Source: Callorhinus ursinus (Eukaryota > Chordata > Mammalia > Carnivora > Otariidae). Taken from it: DNA of 64,000 nucleotides. Shown here piece by piece: positions 21,863 to 32,894 of the stretch. Both the position numbers and the translations under genes were made by a program. Each line of letters opens with the position of its first letter. Position 1 is the stretch's first letter. The stretch is taken from NCBI RefSeq assembly GCF_003265705.1, contig NW_020312902.1, positions 12,770,393-12,834,392 of the forward strand, given 5' to 3'. The notes below the pieces were generated by a model that was not told the DNA's origin, made no database searches, and saw only the letters and a program-made list of their open reading frames with translations.

Positions 21863-24800
21863 ATGGCACTAAATTCATGTCTTTCAATAGTTACCTTGAA
21901 TGTAAATGGGCTAAATGTCCCAATCAAAAGACAAAGGCTATCAGATTGGATTAAAAAAGAAAACCGATCGATATGCTGTCTGCAAGAGACTCATTTTAGA
22001 CCCAAAGACACCCCCACATTCAAAGTGAAGGAGTGGAAAACCATTTACCATGCTGATGGACACCAAAAGAAAGCTGGGGTGGCAATCCTTATATCAGATA
22101 AATTAGATTTTAAAACAAAGACTGTAATAAGAGATGAGGAAGGACACTGTATCCTACTTAAAGGGTCTATCCAACAAGAAGATCTAACAATTGTAAATAT
22201 CTATGCCCCGAACATGGGAGCAGCCAATTATATAAGGCAACTAATAACAAAAGCAAAGAGACACACTGACAACAAAACAATAATAGTGGGGGACTTTAAC
22301 ACCCCCCCTAACTGAAATGGACAGATCATCTAAGCAAAAGATCAACAAGGAAATAAAGACTTTAAATGACACACTGGACCAAATGGACTTCACAGACATA
22401 CTCAGAACATTCCATCCCAAAGCAATGCAATACACATTCTTTTCTAGTGCCCATGAAACATCCTCCAGAATAGATCACGTCCTAGGTCACAAATCAGGTC
22501 ACAACTGGTACCAAAAGATTGGGATCATTCCCTGCATATTTTCAGACCACAGTGCTTTGAAACTAGAACTCAATCACAAGAGGAATGTCAGAAAGAACTC
22601 AAATACATGGAGGTTAAAGAGCATCCTACTAAAGAATGAATGGGTCAACCAGGAAATTAAACAAGAATTCAAAAAATTCATGGAAACCAATGAAAATGAA
22701 AACACAACTGTTCAAAATCTTTGGGATACAGCAAAGGCAGTCCTGAGAGGAAAGTATATAGCAATACAAGCCTTTCTCAAGAAACAAGAAAGGTCTCAAA
22801 TACACAACCTAACCCTACACCTCAAGGTGCTAGAGAAAAAACAGCAAATAAAGCGTAAGCCCAGCAGGAGAAGAGAAATAATAAAGATCAGAGCAGAAAT
22901 CAATGAACTAGAAACCAAAAGAACAGTAGAACAGATCAATGAAACCAGGAGCTGGTTCTTTGAAAGAATTAACAAGATTGATAAACCCCTGGCCAGACTT
23001 ATCAAAAAGAAAGAGAAAGGACCCAAATCCACAAAATCATGAATGAAAGAGGAGAGATCACGACCAACACCAAAGACATACAAACAATTCTAAGAACATA
23101 TTATGAGCAACTCTATGCCAGCAAATTAGATAACCTGGAAGAAATGGGTGCATTCCTAGAGATGTATCAACTACCAAAACTGAACTAGGAAGAAACAGAA
23201 AACCGGAACAGACCTATTACCACTAAGAAAATTGAAGCAGTCATCAAAAATCTCCCAAAAAAACAAAAGCCCAGGGCCAGATGGCTTCCCAGGGGAATTC
23301 TACCAAACATTTCAAGAAGAATTAATACCTATTCCCCTGAAACTGCTCCAAAAAATAGAAATGGAAGGAAAACTTCCAAACTCATTTTATGAGGCCACCA
23401 TTACCTTGATCCCCAAACCAGACAAAGACCCCATCAAAAAGGAGAATTACAGACCAATATCCTTGATGAACATGGATGCAAAAATTCTCACCAAACTACT
23501 AGCCAATAGGATCCAACAGTACAATAAAAGGATTATTCACCATGACCAAGTGGAATTTATCCCTGTGCTGCAAGGTTGGTTCAACATCTGCAAATCAATC
23601 AACGTGATACAATACGTTAGCAAAAGAAAGAACAAAAATCATATGATCCTCTCAATAGATGCAGAGAAAGCATTTGCCAAAGTACAGCACCCTTTCTTGG
23701 TCAAAACTCTTCAGAGTATAGGGATAGAGGGTACCTACCTCAATAACATAAAAGCCATCTAAGAAAAACCTACAGCGAATATCATTCTCAATGGGGAAAA
23801 ACCAAGGGCTTTCCCCCTAAGGTCAGGAGCGTGGCAGGGATGTCCACTATCACCACTGCTATTCAACAGAGTATTAGAAGTCCTAGCCACAGCAATCAGA
23901 CAACAAAAAGAAATCAAAGGCATCCAAGTCGGCAAGGAGGAAGTCAAACTCTCACTCTTTGCAGATGATATGATACTGTATGTGGAAAATCCAAAAGACT
24001 CACCCCAAAACTGCTAGAACTCATACAGGAATTCAGTAAAGTGGCTGGATATCAAATCAATGCACAGAAATCAGTGGCATTCTTATACACCAACAACAAG
24101 ACAGAAGAGAGAGAAATGAAGGAGTTGATCCCATTTACAATTACAATCCAACACCATAAGATACCTAGGAATAAATCTAACCAAAAAGGCAAAAGATCTA
24201 TACTCAGAAAACTATAAAATACTCATGAAAGAAATTGAAGAAGACACAAAGAAATGGAAAAATGTTCCATGCTCATGGATTGGAAGAACAAACGTGAAGA
24301 TTTCAATGCTACCTAGAGCCATCTACACATTCAAAGCAATCCCCATCAAAATACCATCCACCTTTTTCAAAGAAATGGAAGAAATAATCCTAAAATTTGT
24401 ATGGAACCAGAAGAGACCCCGAATAGCCAGATCGATGTTGAAAAAGAAAAGCAAAGCTGGCAGCATCACAATTCCGGACTTCCAGCTCTATTACAAAGCT
24501 GTCATCATCAAGACAGTAGGGTACTGGCACAAAAACAGACACATAGATCAATGGAACAGAATCGAGAGCCCAGAAATGGACCCTCAACTCTATGGTCAAC
24601 TCATCTTCGACAAAGCAGGAAAGAATGTCCAATGGAAAAAAGACAGTCTCTTCAACAAATGGTGTTGGGAAAATTGGACAGCCACATGCAGAAGAATGAA
24701 ACTAGACCATTTCCTTACACCACACACAAAAATAGACTCCAAATGGTTGAAAGACCTAGACGTGAGGCAGGAGTCCATCAAAATCCTAAAGGAGAACACA

Positions 24801-25672
24801 GGCAGCAACCTCTTCGACCTCAGCCACAGCAACTTCTTCCTGGAAACATTGCCAAAGGCAAGGGAAGCAAAGACAAAAAGGAACTATTGGGATTTCATCA
24901 AGATAAAAAGCTCTTGCACAGCAAAAGAAACAGTCCACAAAACCAAAAGACAACCGACAGAATGGGAGAAGATATTTGCAAATGACATATCAGATAAAGG
25001 GCTAGTATCCAAAATCTATAAAGAACTTATCAAGCTCAACACCCAAAGAACAAATAATCCAATCAAGAAATGGGCAGAAGACATGAACAGACATTTTTCC
25101 AAAGAAGACATCCAAATGGCCAACAGACACATGAGAAAGTGCTCATCACTCGGCATCAGGGAAATCCAAATCAAAACCTCAATGAGATACCACCTCACGC
25201 CAGTCAGAATGGCTAAAATTAACAAGTCAGGAAACGACAGATGTTGGCGGGGATGTGGAGAAAGAGGAACCCTCTACACGGTTGGTGGGAATGCAAGCTG
25301 GTGCAACCCCTCTGGAAAACAGTATGGAGGTTCCTCAAACAGTTGAAAATAGTGCTACCATATGATCTAGCAATTGCACTACTGGGTATTTACCCCAAAG
25401 ATACAAATGTAGGGACCCGAAGGGGTACGTGCACCCCAATGTTTATAGCAGCAATGTCCACAATAGCCAAACTGTGGAAAGAGCCAAGATGTCCATCGAC
25501 AGATGAATGGATAAAGAAGAAGTGGTATATATACACAATGGAATATTATGCAGCCATCAAAAGGAATGAGATCTTGCCTTTTGCAACGATGTGGATGGAA
25601 CTGGAGGGTGTTATGCTGAGTGAAATAAGTCAATCAGAGAAAGACATGTATCATATGACCTCACTGATATGA
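21863..25672 (+). pseudogene. L1 ORF2 endonuclease/reverse transcriptase pseudogene
   Basis: Remains of the protein that nicks target DNA and copies L1 RNA into it. The endonuclease domain (21863 to about 22570) keeps LNVNGLN, QETHF, GDFNTP and SDHSAL, the family's catalytic and metal-binding motifs. One extra C in the C-run at 22303-22309 shifts the frame. Further breaks are a lost A near 23035, a TAG near 23187, an extra A in the A-run near 23260, a TAA at 23760, a lost C near 23999, shifts near 24150, and a lost C near 25270. The RT has SIDAEKAF (with the usual following D changed to A) and an intact FADD at 23958. The cysteine-rich C-terminus (GCGER, HCWWEC) is split between two frames. 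Confidence 0.96.
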
Positions 25673-26120
25673 GGAATTCTTAATCTCAGGAAACAAACTG
25701 AGGGTTGCTGGAGTGGAGGGGGGTGGGAGGGATAGGGTGGCTGGGTGATAGACATTGGGGAGGGTATGTGCTATGGTGAGCGCTGTGAATTGTGCAAGAC
25801 TGTTGAATCACAGATCTGTACCTCTTAAACAAATAATGCAATATATGTTAAGAAAAAAAAAAGAAGAAGATAGCAGGAGAGGAAGAATGAAGGGGGCGAA
25901 TCGGAGGGGGAGATGAACCATGAGAGACGATGGACTCTGAAAAGCAAACTGAGGGTTCTAGAGGGGACGGGGGTGGGGGGATGGGTTAGCCTGGTGATAG
26001 GTATTAAAGAGGGCACGTTCTGCGTGGAGCACTGGGTGTTATGCACAAACAATGAATCATGGAACACTACATCATAAACTACTGATGTAATGTATGGGGA
26101 TTAACATAACAATAAAAAAT
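25673..26120 (+). other. L1 3' UTR, bipartite
   Basis: The UTR has two blocks. The first ends near 25855 in an A-rich run after AATGCAATATATGTTAAG, which is exactly where the copy at 44401-44586 ends. The second block (25866-26120), with the GATGGACTCTGAAAAGC text, is the end type found in the short copies at 26865, 43191, 45606 and 52504. AATAAA at 26111 is the expected cleavage signal. Confidence 0.85.
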
Positions 26121-26162
26121 TTAAAGAGGAAAAAATCAAATAAAATACTGATGTATTCAGCT
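26121..26162 (+). other. Candidate L1 3' transduction
   Basis: Forty-two bases lie between the normal L1 end (first A-run at 26111-26119) and the final poly(A) at 26163. They match neither L1 nor the host L1M. They contain AATAAA at 26139-26144, 18 bases before the second A-run, as expected if the source L1 transcript read through its own signal into flanking DNA. Confidence 0.6.
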
Positions 26163-26181
26163 AAAAAAAAAAATGAAGATA

Positions 26182-27800
26182 GTGTGGTACTAGTCAAAGA
26201 ATAGACAATTAGATCAATGAAACAGAAGAAGGAGCCAGAAAGAGACCCACATAAATATAGTCAACTGATCTATGACAAAGCAGCAAAGTCAATACAATGA
26301 AGGAAAGAAAGTCTTTTCAACAAATGGTGCTGGAACTGTGGACATCCACATGTCAAAAAATGAATCTAGATACAGATAGACACTTAACAAAAATTTACTC
26401 AAAATGGATCATAGACCTAAAACTAAAATGCAAAACTATAAAACTCCTGGAAGATAAAAGAGGAGAAAATCTCAATGATCTTGGATATAGTGATAAATAA
26501 CCTCGGATATGGTGATGACCTTTTAGATACAATACCAAAGTCATAATCCATGAAAGAAATAATTGATAAGCTACACTTCATTAAAATTTTAAAATTCTGC
26601 TCTGCAAAAGACGATGTCAAGAGAATAAGAAGATAAGCCACAGAATGAGAGAAAATACTTGCAAAATACACATCTGATGAAGGACTGTTATCAAGAATAT
26701 ACAAGGAATCATTAAAATAATAAGAAAACAAACAACCAAGTTAAAAAATGGGCCAAAGAGCTTAACAGACACTTTACTAAAGAATATATAAAGAATATAA
26801 AGATGCAAGCAAGTATATGAAAAGTTGTTCAACCTCATATGTAATAAGGGAATTGAAATTTTAAGATTTTTTTTTAATTTTTTTATTGTTATGTTAATCA
26901 CCATATATTACATCATTTGTTTTTGATGTAGTGTTCCATGATTCATTGTTTGTTCATAACACCCAGTGCTCCATGCAGAATGTGCCCTCTTTAATACCCA
27001 TCACCAGGCTAACCCATCCCCCCACCCTCCTCCCCTCTAGGACCCCCAGTTTGTTTTTCAGAGTCCATCATCTCTCATGGTTCATCTGGGAATTGAAATT
27101 TTAAAAAATGAGGCACAACTATATACTACTAGAATGGCCAAAGTCTTAAATACTGACAATACTAAATGCTGGTGAAGATGTGGAACTTTCATTCATTATG
27201 GATAAGAATACAAAATGGTACAACCACTTTGGAAGCCAGTTTTACAGTTTCTTACAAAATAAGCATACTTTACACAATCCAGCAATCACACTGTAATTAC
27301 CCAAATAAACTGAAAATGTAAGTCCACACAAAACCCTGCATAGCCTGTTTATAATATCTTTATTTCTAATTGCCAAAATTTGAAAGCAACCAAAATATCT
27401 TTCAGGAGATTAGTGAATAAATGGTACACTAACACATTGGAATATTATTCAACACCAAAAATTAATGAGCCATCAAGTCATGACGAACCATGGAGGAACC
27501 TTAAATGCATATTACTAAGTGAAAGAAGCCAATCTAAAAAGGCTACATGCCGTATAATTCCAACTAGAAGACATTCTGGAAAAGGCAAAACTATGGCAAT
27601 GGTAAGATTAATGGTTGTCAGTGGTTAGACAGGAGGGAGAGATAAAAAAAAACAGTGAACAGAGAATTTTTAGGGCAGTGAAACTATTCTGAACAATAGT
27701 ACAATGTAGATACATGTCATTATACATGCATCAAAATCCATAGAATGCACAATACCAAGATTGAACCCTAATGTAAACCATGGACTCTGGGTGATAATTG
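26182..27800 (+). mobile_element. Old L1M LINE, second and third segments
   Basis: Continuation of the L1M at 16328-19281. ORF2 text resumes at GTGTGGTACTAGTCAAAG, runs to 26864, is interrupted by an antisense L1 3' end, resumes at 27104, and passes through the ORF2 end (frame 27380-27628 contains WYTNTLEYYSTPKIN) into the 3' UTR (ACCATGGACTCTGGGTGATA at 27778). It stops before the usual L1M terminus, so the 3' end is lost or unrecognisable. Several short open pieces (26297-26500 and 27380-27628) are ORF2 fragments. Confidence 0.85.
26849..27103 (-). mobile_element. L1 3' end, antisense, inside L1M
   Basis: A 5'-truncated carnivore L1 of only about 223 bases (26865-27087), 3' UTR in reverse, starting with T-rich tail and TTGTTATGTTAATCACC. 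It is flanked by the perfect 16-bp duplication GGGAATTGAAATTTTA at 26849-26864 and 27088-27103. Confidence 0.96.
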
Positions 27801-27879
27801 GTTCTAGACTTTCTGCTCGAGAATCCCTACTACACTAGAAGATCTCATTTCCAATTAATGATTTAATATCTAACACCCT

Positions 27880-28030
27880 AACCAGATTTCAAATTCCATG
27901 CGGACAGCAATCTTATCTGTTTTGCTCATAGCTGAACTGGGTAAGGGGAGGTTGGTGATGGAGAATAATCAACCCATCACTTTGCACAGTATAGGCAAAA
28001 TAAACATTTGTTAAATAAAAACTCATGGAA
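27880..28030 (+). repeat. L2 LINE 3' end, sense, with foreign insert
   Basis: CTTATCTGTTTTGCTCATAG at 27912 and ATAAACATTTGTTAAATAAA at 28000 match the L2 3' terminus. The normal text between them is replaced by about 40 bases (27934-27973) that recur at 28480-28519. Confidence 0.55.
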
Positions 28031-28059
28031 AGTTTCAGGCAGATAAATAATAGCACAAT

Positions 28060-28480
28060 CAGATGGTATTTTAAAGAGAATTTAATGAAAGAATGACTAG
28101 AAGTGTGGGCAGGTTTAAATGAGCTATCAAACTATGTTAAGGCACCTAGCAATTAGCAGCAGTGAAAAACCATTGCTATAACTAGACCTAGAAAAGCAAG
28201 GGGAGGAACAATATGATCAAAGCCTAACAATAAATTAAGCAGTGGAAGAGTTGCCACCTGCAAGGGAATGAATTTATGGAGGGTAGAGGCCAATACCAGA
28301 AATGTGCACCAATGTAGGGAGGAAGTGGGCAAGAAAACCCCTCTTCTCTCCTCCTGAATTATGCTCCTTCTTGTGACTTACTAGGTGTATCCAATGGTAA
28401 ACCAGAAGACAAGAAAGTAATAGAGTTCACAGAAGTCAGTCTCTCAGGGTACCAAAGCAGGCAGAGAACAAATATTTGTG
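28060..28480 (+). repeat. Interspersed repeat, family unnamed, copy 1
   Basis: From AGAGAATTTAATGAAAGAAT through TGTGGGCAGGTTTAA (28107), ATCCAATGGTAAACCAGAAG (28390) and AGTTCACAGAAGTCAGTCTC (28424), this stretch aligns by eye with 56400-56860 in the same orientation. It looks like a common old mammalian repeat, but I cannot name the family with confidence. Confidence 0.5.
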
Positions 28481-28519
28481 AACTGGGGAAGGGGAGGTTG
28501 GCGATGGAGAATGATCAAC

Positions 28520-28859
28520 ACAATGATATTATTAAAGAAGGGATCTTTGATATCTTAGTATTGGATTATAAGAATAAAATGCAAATACATGGAAAGACTT
28601 GATAAAGGAGGGGTAATAGAAAGTTTCTGTCTATTCACCGTTCAAGCAACTCCAAAAAAATAAGTCGCTGGTTAACCTGAAAGACTCAGAACACCATCCA
28701 GAATATACAGAATTAATAACATTTTGCTGTAAAGAACTGTCATTCCAAATTGCTGGAAGAGTTCAGAAGCAGTTTGTCCTTTGGCATCCCCTTTAATCTA
28801 AATACACTCAGCAAGAAAATGATATGGCTCAAACTTCCTTCTTCCTCCCCAGTAGCCCA
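28520..28859. other. Unassigned DNA
   Basis: No repeat or gene recognised. Confidence 0.4.
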
Positions 28860-29100
28860 GCCCAACCACTGCTCTGTTCAACCAATTAGCAATTTGCAGG
28901 GGGAAATGTGAGCAAATTAATGCTGATGATTGCAGACCACTAATTAGCTACTGGGCTGTCAGAGCAGCTTTGCAGTTGCTAAATCAAATTGATAGCTAAA
29001 GGCCATGAATTGTTCAGCTGTCTGCTCTTCTCATTTGGGGCTTCAAGGCCAGGGAAGAGGAGTGGTTTACCATGGCATTTTGGTCAATCTGTCATGACCA
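28860..29100. promoter_or_regulatory. Candidate enhancer-like non-repeat patch
   Basis: Non-repeat sequence dense in homeodomain-type cores: CCAATTAGCAATTTG (28882), AAATTAATGC (28915), the palindrome CTAATTAG (28940-28947), AAATTGATAG (28986) and GAATTG (29008), then an E-box CAGCTG (29015-29020). Text of this kind is typical of conserved vertebrate developmental enhancers, but conservation cannot be seen from one genome. Function is inference. Confidence 0.3.
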
Positions 29101-29757
29101 GCCCAAATACACATCCCCATGGCTGTGCATGGTCAGTGTATTTACCCAGAATTGTGGGGCTGCTTACAAGACTGTGGCTCCGAAAAGGCTGCCACTCTTG
29201 TGGAGATGTTCTCATCCTGTCTGACAGGCAGCAAGGCATGTGAGGTGAACTGTGAAGCTGATGCACTTCTGGAGAAGCAGTGTGGCCTTTCGGAGGCCAC
29301 ACCATCGGAGGCCCCAGCTAAAGTGGAATGGGTCACCAAAGAAGGGGAATCAGTCAGGGGAGGTGCTCAGGTCCCTCTGAGGCAGGATGCCTGAGGCTGA
29401 GTACAGTCAACACATCCAAGTCCCTGTTTGTCCCATGGATACCTTTTCCCATCTGATAAATGAGAGGATTCTTTAATGAGCATTGCTGGACTTGGCAGAG
29501 GAATATGTGCTATATTACACTGAAATAAGGAGTCCAATTTTTATCAAATGTATACAAACTCACAAGAAAGTAAACATGAAAATGTGTGCTGTTCCTTTCC
29601 AAATCTCCTCTTATGAAGGTACGTTACTTATTCCAAAGATGCTGTAACTTCTCCAGTTATATGTGGGCATCTTTTTGGAGAATCTTAAAAACAATAGCAA
29701 CAACAACAAAAACCCAACCAGCCAAACAAACAAAAAAAAACCTCTTAATGGTGTACA
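29101..29757. other. Unassigned DNA
   Basis: GC-moderate DNA with overlapping short frames on both strands (29119-29394 on plus, 29084-29305 on minus). None has a recognisable domain and none is flanked by a convincing splice or promoter context. An A-rich (CAAA)n stretch lies at 29698-29740. Confidence 0.4.
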
Positions 29758-30000
29758 ATAGTGTTTCTTAACCAGGGACCCTTTTGCTCCAGCCCTTATC
29801 CACCCTGGGACATTTGGCAATGAATGGAGACTTTTCTGATTGTTACAACTAGCAGTGGGGAGGGGGAAGATGCTATTGACATCTAAGGAGTAGAGACCTA
29901 AGGGATGCTACTAAACATCCTACAATGCACAGGACAACCCCCAGAACAAAGAATTATCCGATCCAAGATGTCAATAGTGCCAAGGTTGAGAAACCCTGAT
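29758..30000 (+). mobile_element. MER5A-type hAT MITE, sense
   Basis: A non-autonomous hAT-Charlie element. Terminal text is TAGTGTTTCTTAACCAGGGA at the left and AAGGTTGAGAAACCCTG at the right. Internal landmarks are GGGACATTTGGCAATG (29808), CTAAACATCCTACAATGCAC (29912) and GATGTCAATAGTGCC (29967). It is non-coding and immobile. Confidence 0.9.
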
Positions 30001-30220
30001 TTACACTGATTTCCTTCAAGGGGAAATTTGGTTGATTTTGTGGAACTATCCAAAGGTCAGTCAGAAGTAAGTCTGGTGATTGAGGGAGGTCCATCAAGAC
30101 GGAAAATGTCATTCCTGAACCAAAATAAGGGGTAATTACAGACTAAGGAGACTGATTTTCTTACACAATAATTTCTAACATGGATTCCAAAAAAAAAGAA
30201 AAAAAGGTTTCAAGCAATAT

Positions 30221-30345
30221 TTCCATTCATTTCTTAATCCTTCCATTCATTAAATATTTATTAAGCATTTAATATGTGCTAGGAACCAATTAGCAAAACA
30301 AAATTCCTATGTTGAAAGAGCTCATAGTCTAGAGGCATACAGGGT
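30221..30345 (-). repeat. L2 LINE 3' end, antisense
   Basis: CCATTCATTAAATATTTATT followed by AAGCATTTAATATGTGCTAG and AGAGCTCATAGTCTAGA is the reversed L2 terminus. Confidence 0.65.
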
Positions 30346-30384
30346 AATGTACCAGGGCTGTCTGATAAAGTAAACTCTTTTAAC

Positions 30385-30500
30385 TCCTTTATTATGCTGT
30401 CTTCCAAAAGGTTGCTTCTTATGAGGATTATATAAATCAAGAAACACAAAATATTTCCAACAGTTACCTGCCACATAGTAAGCACTCACTGCTGATTAAG
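30385..30500 (+). repeat. MIR SINE 3' part, sense
   Basis: TATGAGGATTATATAAATCA then TGCCACATAGTAAGCACTCA matches the end of MIR. Confidence 0.6.
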
Positions 30501-30844
30501 AATTATCTTAGATTGAGCAGATGGAGTCAGGGGGGCCCCCCAGCAGCTCACTGGAGAAGCTCGGGGCTCGATGCATTATGAACCTCAACATTATCATCAG
30601 AAATGTGGCTTCTTTTCTGAACTGGAAGCACCATGCTGATACTTTTTGAGACCAGACATAAGTTGAATATTCATGAGTGTCTCCTGGAATAGTTGTTTAG
30701 TATTAAGCGAAAGAAGGGCTAAGAAAGGTAGTGTATAAATCAAATCTCTGCATACCAAACTGTACTCAGAATGCACGAAGGGAGTTCATTATTCAAAAGA
30801 ACTTTGTAATAAATCCTTATGAAAAGCAAGTAAGGGATTTTTCA

Positions 30845-31035
30845 GATTGTCCCAGCTCAACCATCTTCTGGCTGTGGGACTTGGAGTAAGTCATTTCAAC
30901 CCACTGAAACTTATTAGGACTCCATATTATAGATGAAGAGACTCTTCCCTCAGCCTCTCCCAAAAGGTTGTAGCAAGCCTCAGATGAATTAATGTATGTG
31001 ATAGTGCCTTGTATACTGTAAAGCAGTAAGCCTCT
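30845..31035 (+). repeat. MIR SINE, sense
   Basis: The order TGGCTGTGGGACTTGGAGTA (30870), GATGAAGAGAC, TTGTAGCAAGCCTCAGATGA (30967) and AGTGCCTTGTATACTGTAAA follows the MIR body, with a gap in the middle. Confidence 0.6.
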
Positions 31036-32384
31036 TCAATGTCTTGAAGACATTTAATTTCATTTAACAGGTTGCCTTACAATAAGACTGCTTCCTTCTA
31101 AACTGAGCCACCTTTATAGGGTAAGGAAAGTTTCAATGTTGCCAATATCAGAAGATTTAACCTAATTATTTCAGCCTTCTCTATGAAATGTTTTCACTGT
31201 ACTAAACTTGGAGCAAGAGCATATGACCTAAACACTGTGAGCCAGTCCCCTCACCTTGAAAACACCAGGAAAATTATGACAGAACAATTTGCTCCATAGA
31301 ACATTGGTACAAAAGAATAGGCTAATGAATAGGAAGACATTTTTAAGTGAATACTAGTATGCTATTTATATATAGGAAAGCAATGTTCATTTTTTTTTTC
31401 TTCTACTCTAGTTATAAATGTGAGTTGAACTTGGCATTTACGTGGTGGAGGCACATCTTGGCAGGAATGTATATCACTTAGATAGAACCTCTTCCCACCC
31501 CTGACCACACATACTCCAGGGTATGTTTTAGAGGTTCAGTCAGTCTATTTGTAACAGAATCTTGTGCCACATCTTCATGAAAAGCAAATAAAAGGTTATG
31601 GATTGTCCCACCTTTACTATTTTCTGAGTTTGGGAAAACAAGAAAAAAATCTTCCATGCTGCCATTTATCTATCAGGGACTGTGCGGTGATAAAATTCTA
31701 TAGCTGACCAGAGCCTTATCTAAATAAAATCTGTATGTTTATGCTTTGAGGTTTCCAGGAAGTAAGGAATTCAAATAGTGATCATTCTTAATAGTGTTCT
31801 ATTAATCTAGTTCCAGACCGTTTGGTCCCTGGCAGGAATTGCTTGATGAAAAGGATGAACCCAGGATGGTTCTAACAAACCAGCAGACTATTGCTTTATA
31901 AGTGTTTTAACGCAGTTTCAGGAGGTAGTGGAAACCAATGGGCCAAAGGGAAAAGCAAGACTTTCTCCCCTACTGCAGTTCTCATTGATTAAGCCTCCAT
32001 AGGCCAGCTGGAGGCTCGGTGTCCAAAACAAAATTTATCCAAACTTCTCTCCAGTTCATGTCTTAGTATCTTCCAGACAACAAATGTGTCCCAAATAGCA
32101 TGTCTGGTTCTTCTTCATGATGAATTTCAATGTTTATTCTTAAGTTTCAAATATCTGCCTCTGTGTGAATCTTTGATTAAAAAAAAAAACTTTATAATCC
32201 AAAACTGCCAAATACTATAAACTGAAGGATCAGATATGAAGTTAAGCCAAAACCCCAATCTATTGTGAAGACAGGGGACAATGATTAGCCACCTTGACAT
32301 GTTGAGAAAAAAATCACAACATCCCTGATCATGAAAGAGCATATTGTGCAGAGATCTTGAAATCCATTCCTTCTCTTTTTTCTT
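31036..32384. other. Unassigned unique DNA
   Basis: About 1.3 kb with no recognised transposon or exon. No open frame with a known motif is present. Confidence 0.45.
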
Positions 32385-32570
32385 CAGTCAACCCATGAAT
32401 CACCTCTTCTGTCTCGGACACTGTTCTAGATTCTGGGGTGCAGTAGTGGTGAGCACTTAGCAGGGTCGGTGCTTTCTGGAAGCTTAAAGTACAGCTATAA
32501 CTGGTTGGGGAGGTGGGGACAATAGACCGATGGACACACAAGGAACTAGGTGTAGTGAGAGCTGTGTTGA
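32385..32570 (-). repeat. L2 LINE 3' end, antisense
   Basis: GGACACTGTTCTAGATTCTG, then AGTAGTGGTGAGCAC and TTCTGGAAGCTTAAAGTAC, is the reversed L2 terminus. The minus-strand frame of 157 codons at 32329-32802 overlaps this repeat and is treated as chance. Confidence 0.55.
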
Positions 32571-32894
32571 ACCCAAGCAGGCTAAGAGTTGCTCCCCCAT
32601 CAAAAGGCCCTGAAACAGCTCTGTGAGTAGTTGGGAGTCCGATTAGCTCAAGGTTCACAAAATACCCTGATTTCGGCAAGATCCCATGGCCAGGAATCTC
32701 TGCATCAGGGCTTGGCGCCTCGTCCAAGCCTCTCTCCTCTACGCCATGCTGCCTAGAAGAGTCTTGTTTTTTGCATATGCACATGACCAGACGCACACAC
32801 ACTCTTGTATAGCCTGTGACATCAGCAGCATATTAACAGTGACACTCAGGGTGGCAATTCAGCTAAGAAGGACTGAAGAAGGGTCTAGAGGAAG
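32571..32894. other. Unassigned DNA
   Basis: Nothing recognised beyond chance frames on both strands. Confidence 0.4.

Larger units (their letters stand above)
19292..26171 (+). mobile_element. Near full-length carnivore L1 LINE
   Basis: A 6.9 kb LINE-1 with every region in order: 5' UTR (19292-20889), ORF1 (20890-21781), a short spacer, ORF2 (21863-25672), and 3' UTR with tail (25673-26171). It starts with the typical GGGGCGGAGCAAGATGG end. It is flanked by the 10-bp duplication AATGAAGATA at 19282-19291 and 26172-26181, and removing it rejoins the old L1M ORF2 exactly. Both genes carry stops and frameshifts, so this copy cannot move by itself. The lineage is that of caniform L1 elements. 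It is younger than the L1M it entered. Confidence 0.97.

Noticed and set aside
24225..25346. 373-codon L1 ORF2 frame as an intact enzyme
   Set aside because: It covers only the part after the palm. The endonuclease and RT parts are in other frames separated by stops, so no working protein results.
28989..29394. Cluster of overlapping short frames on both strands
   Set aside because: Four mutually overlapping frames with no domain. It lies near the enhancer-like patch but shows no exon-like splice borders that I can support.
32329..32802. 157-codon minus-strand open frame, the longest outside recognised transposon genes
   Set aside because: It overlaps an antisense L2 end, has no recognisable domain and no convincing splice or promoter context. 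The length is possible by chance in a GC-moderate stretch.
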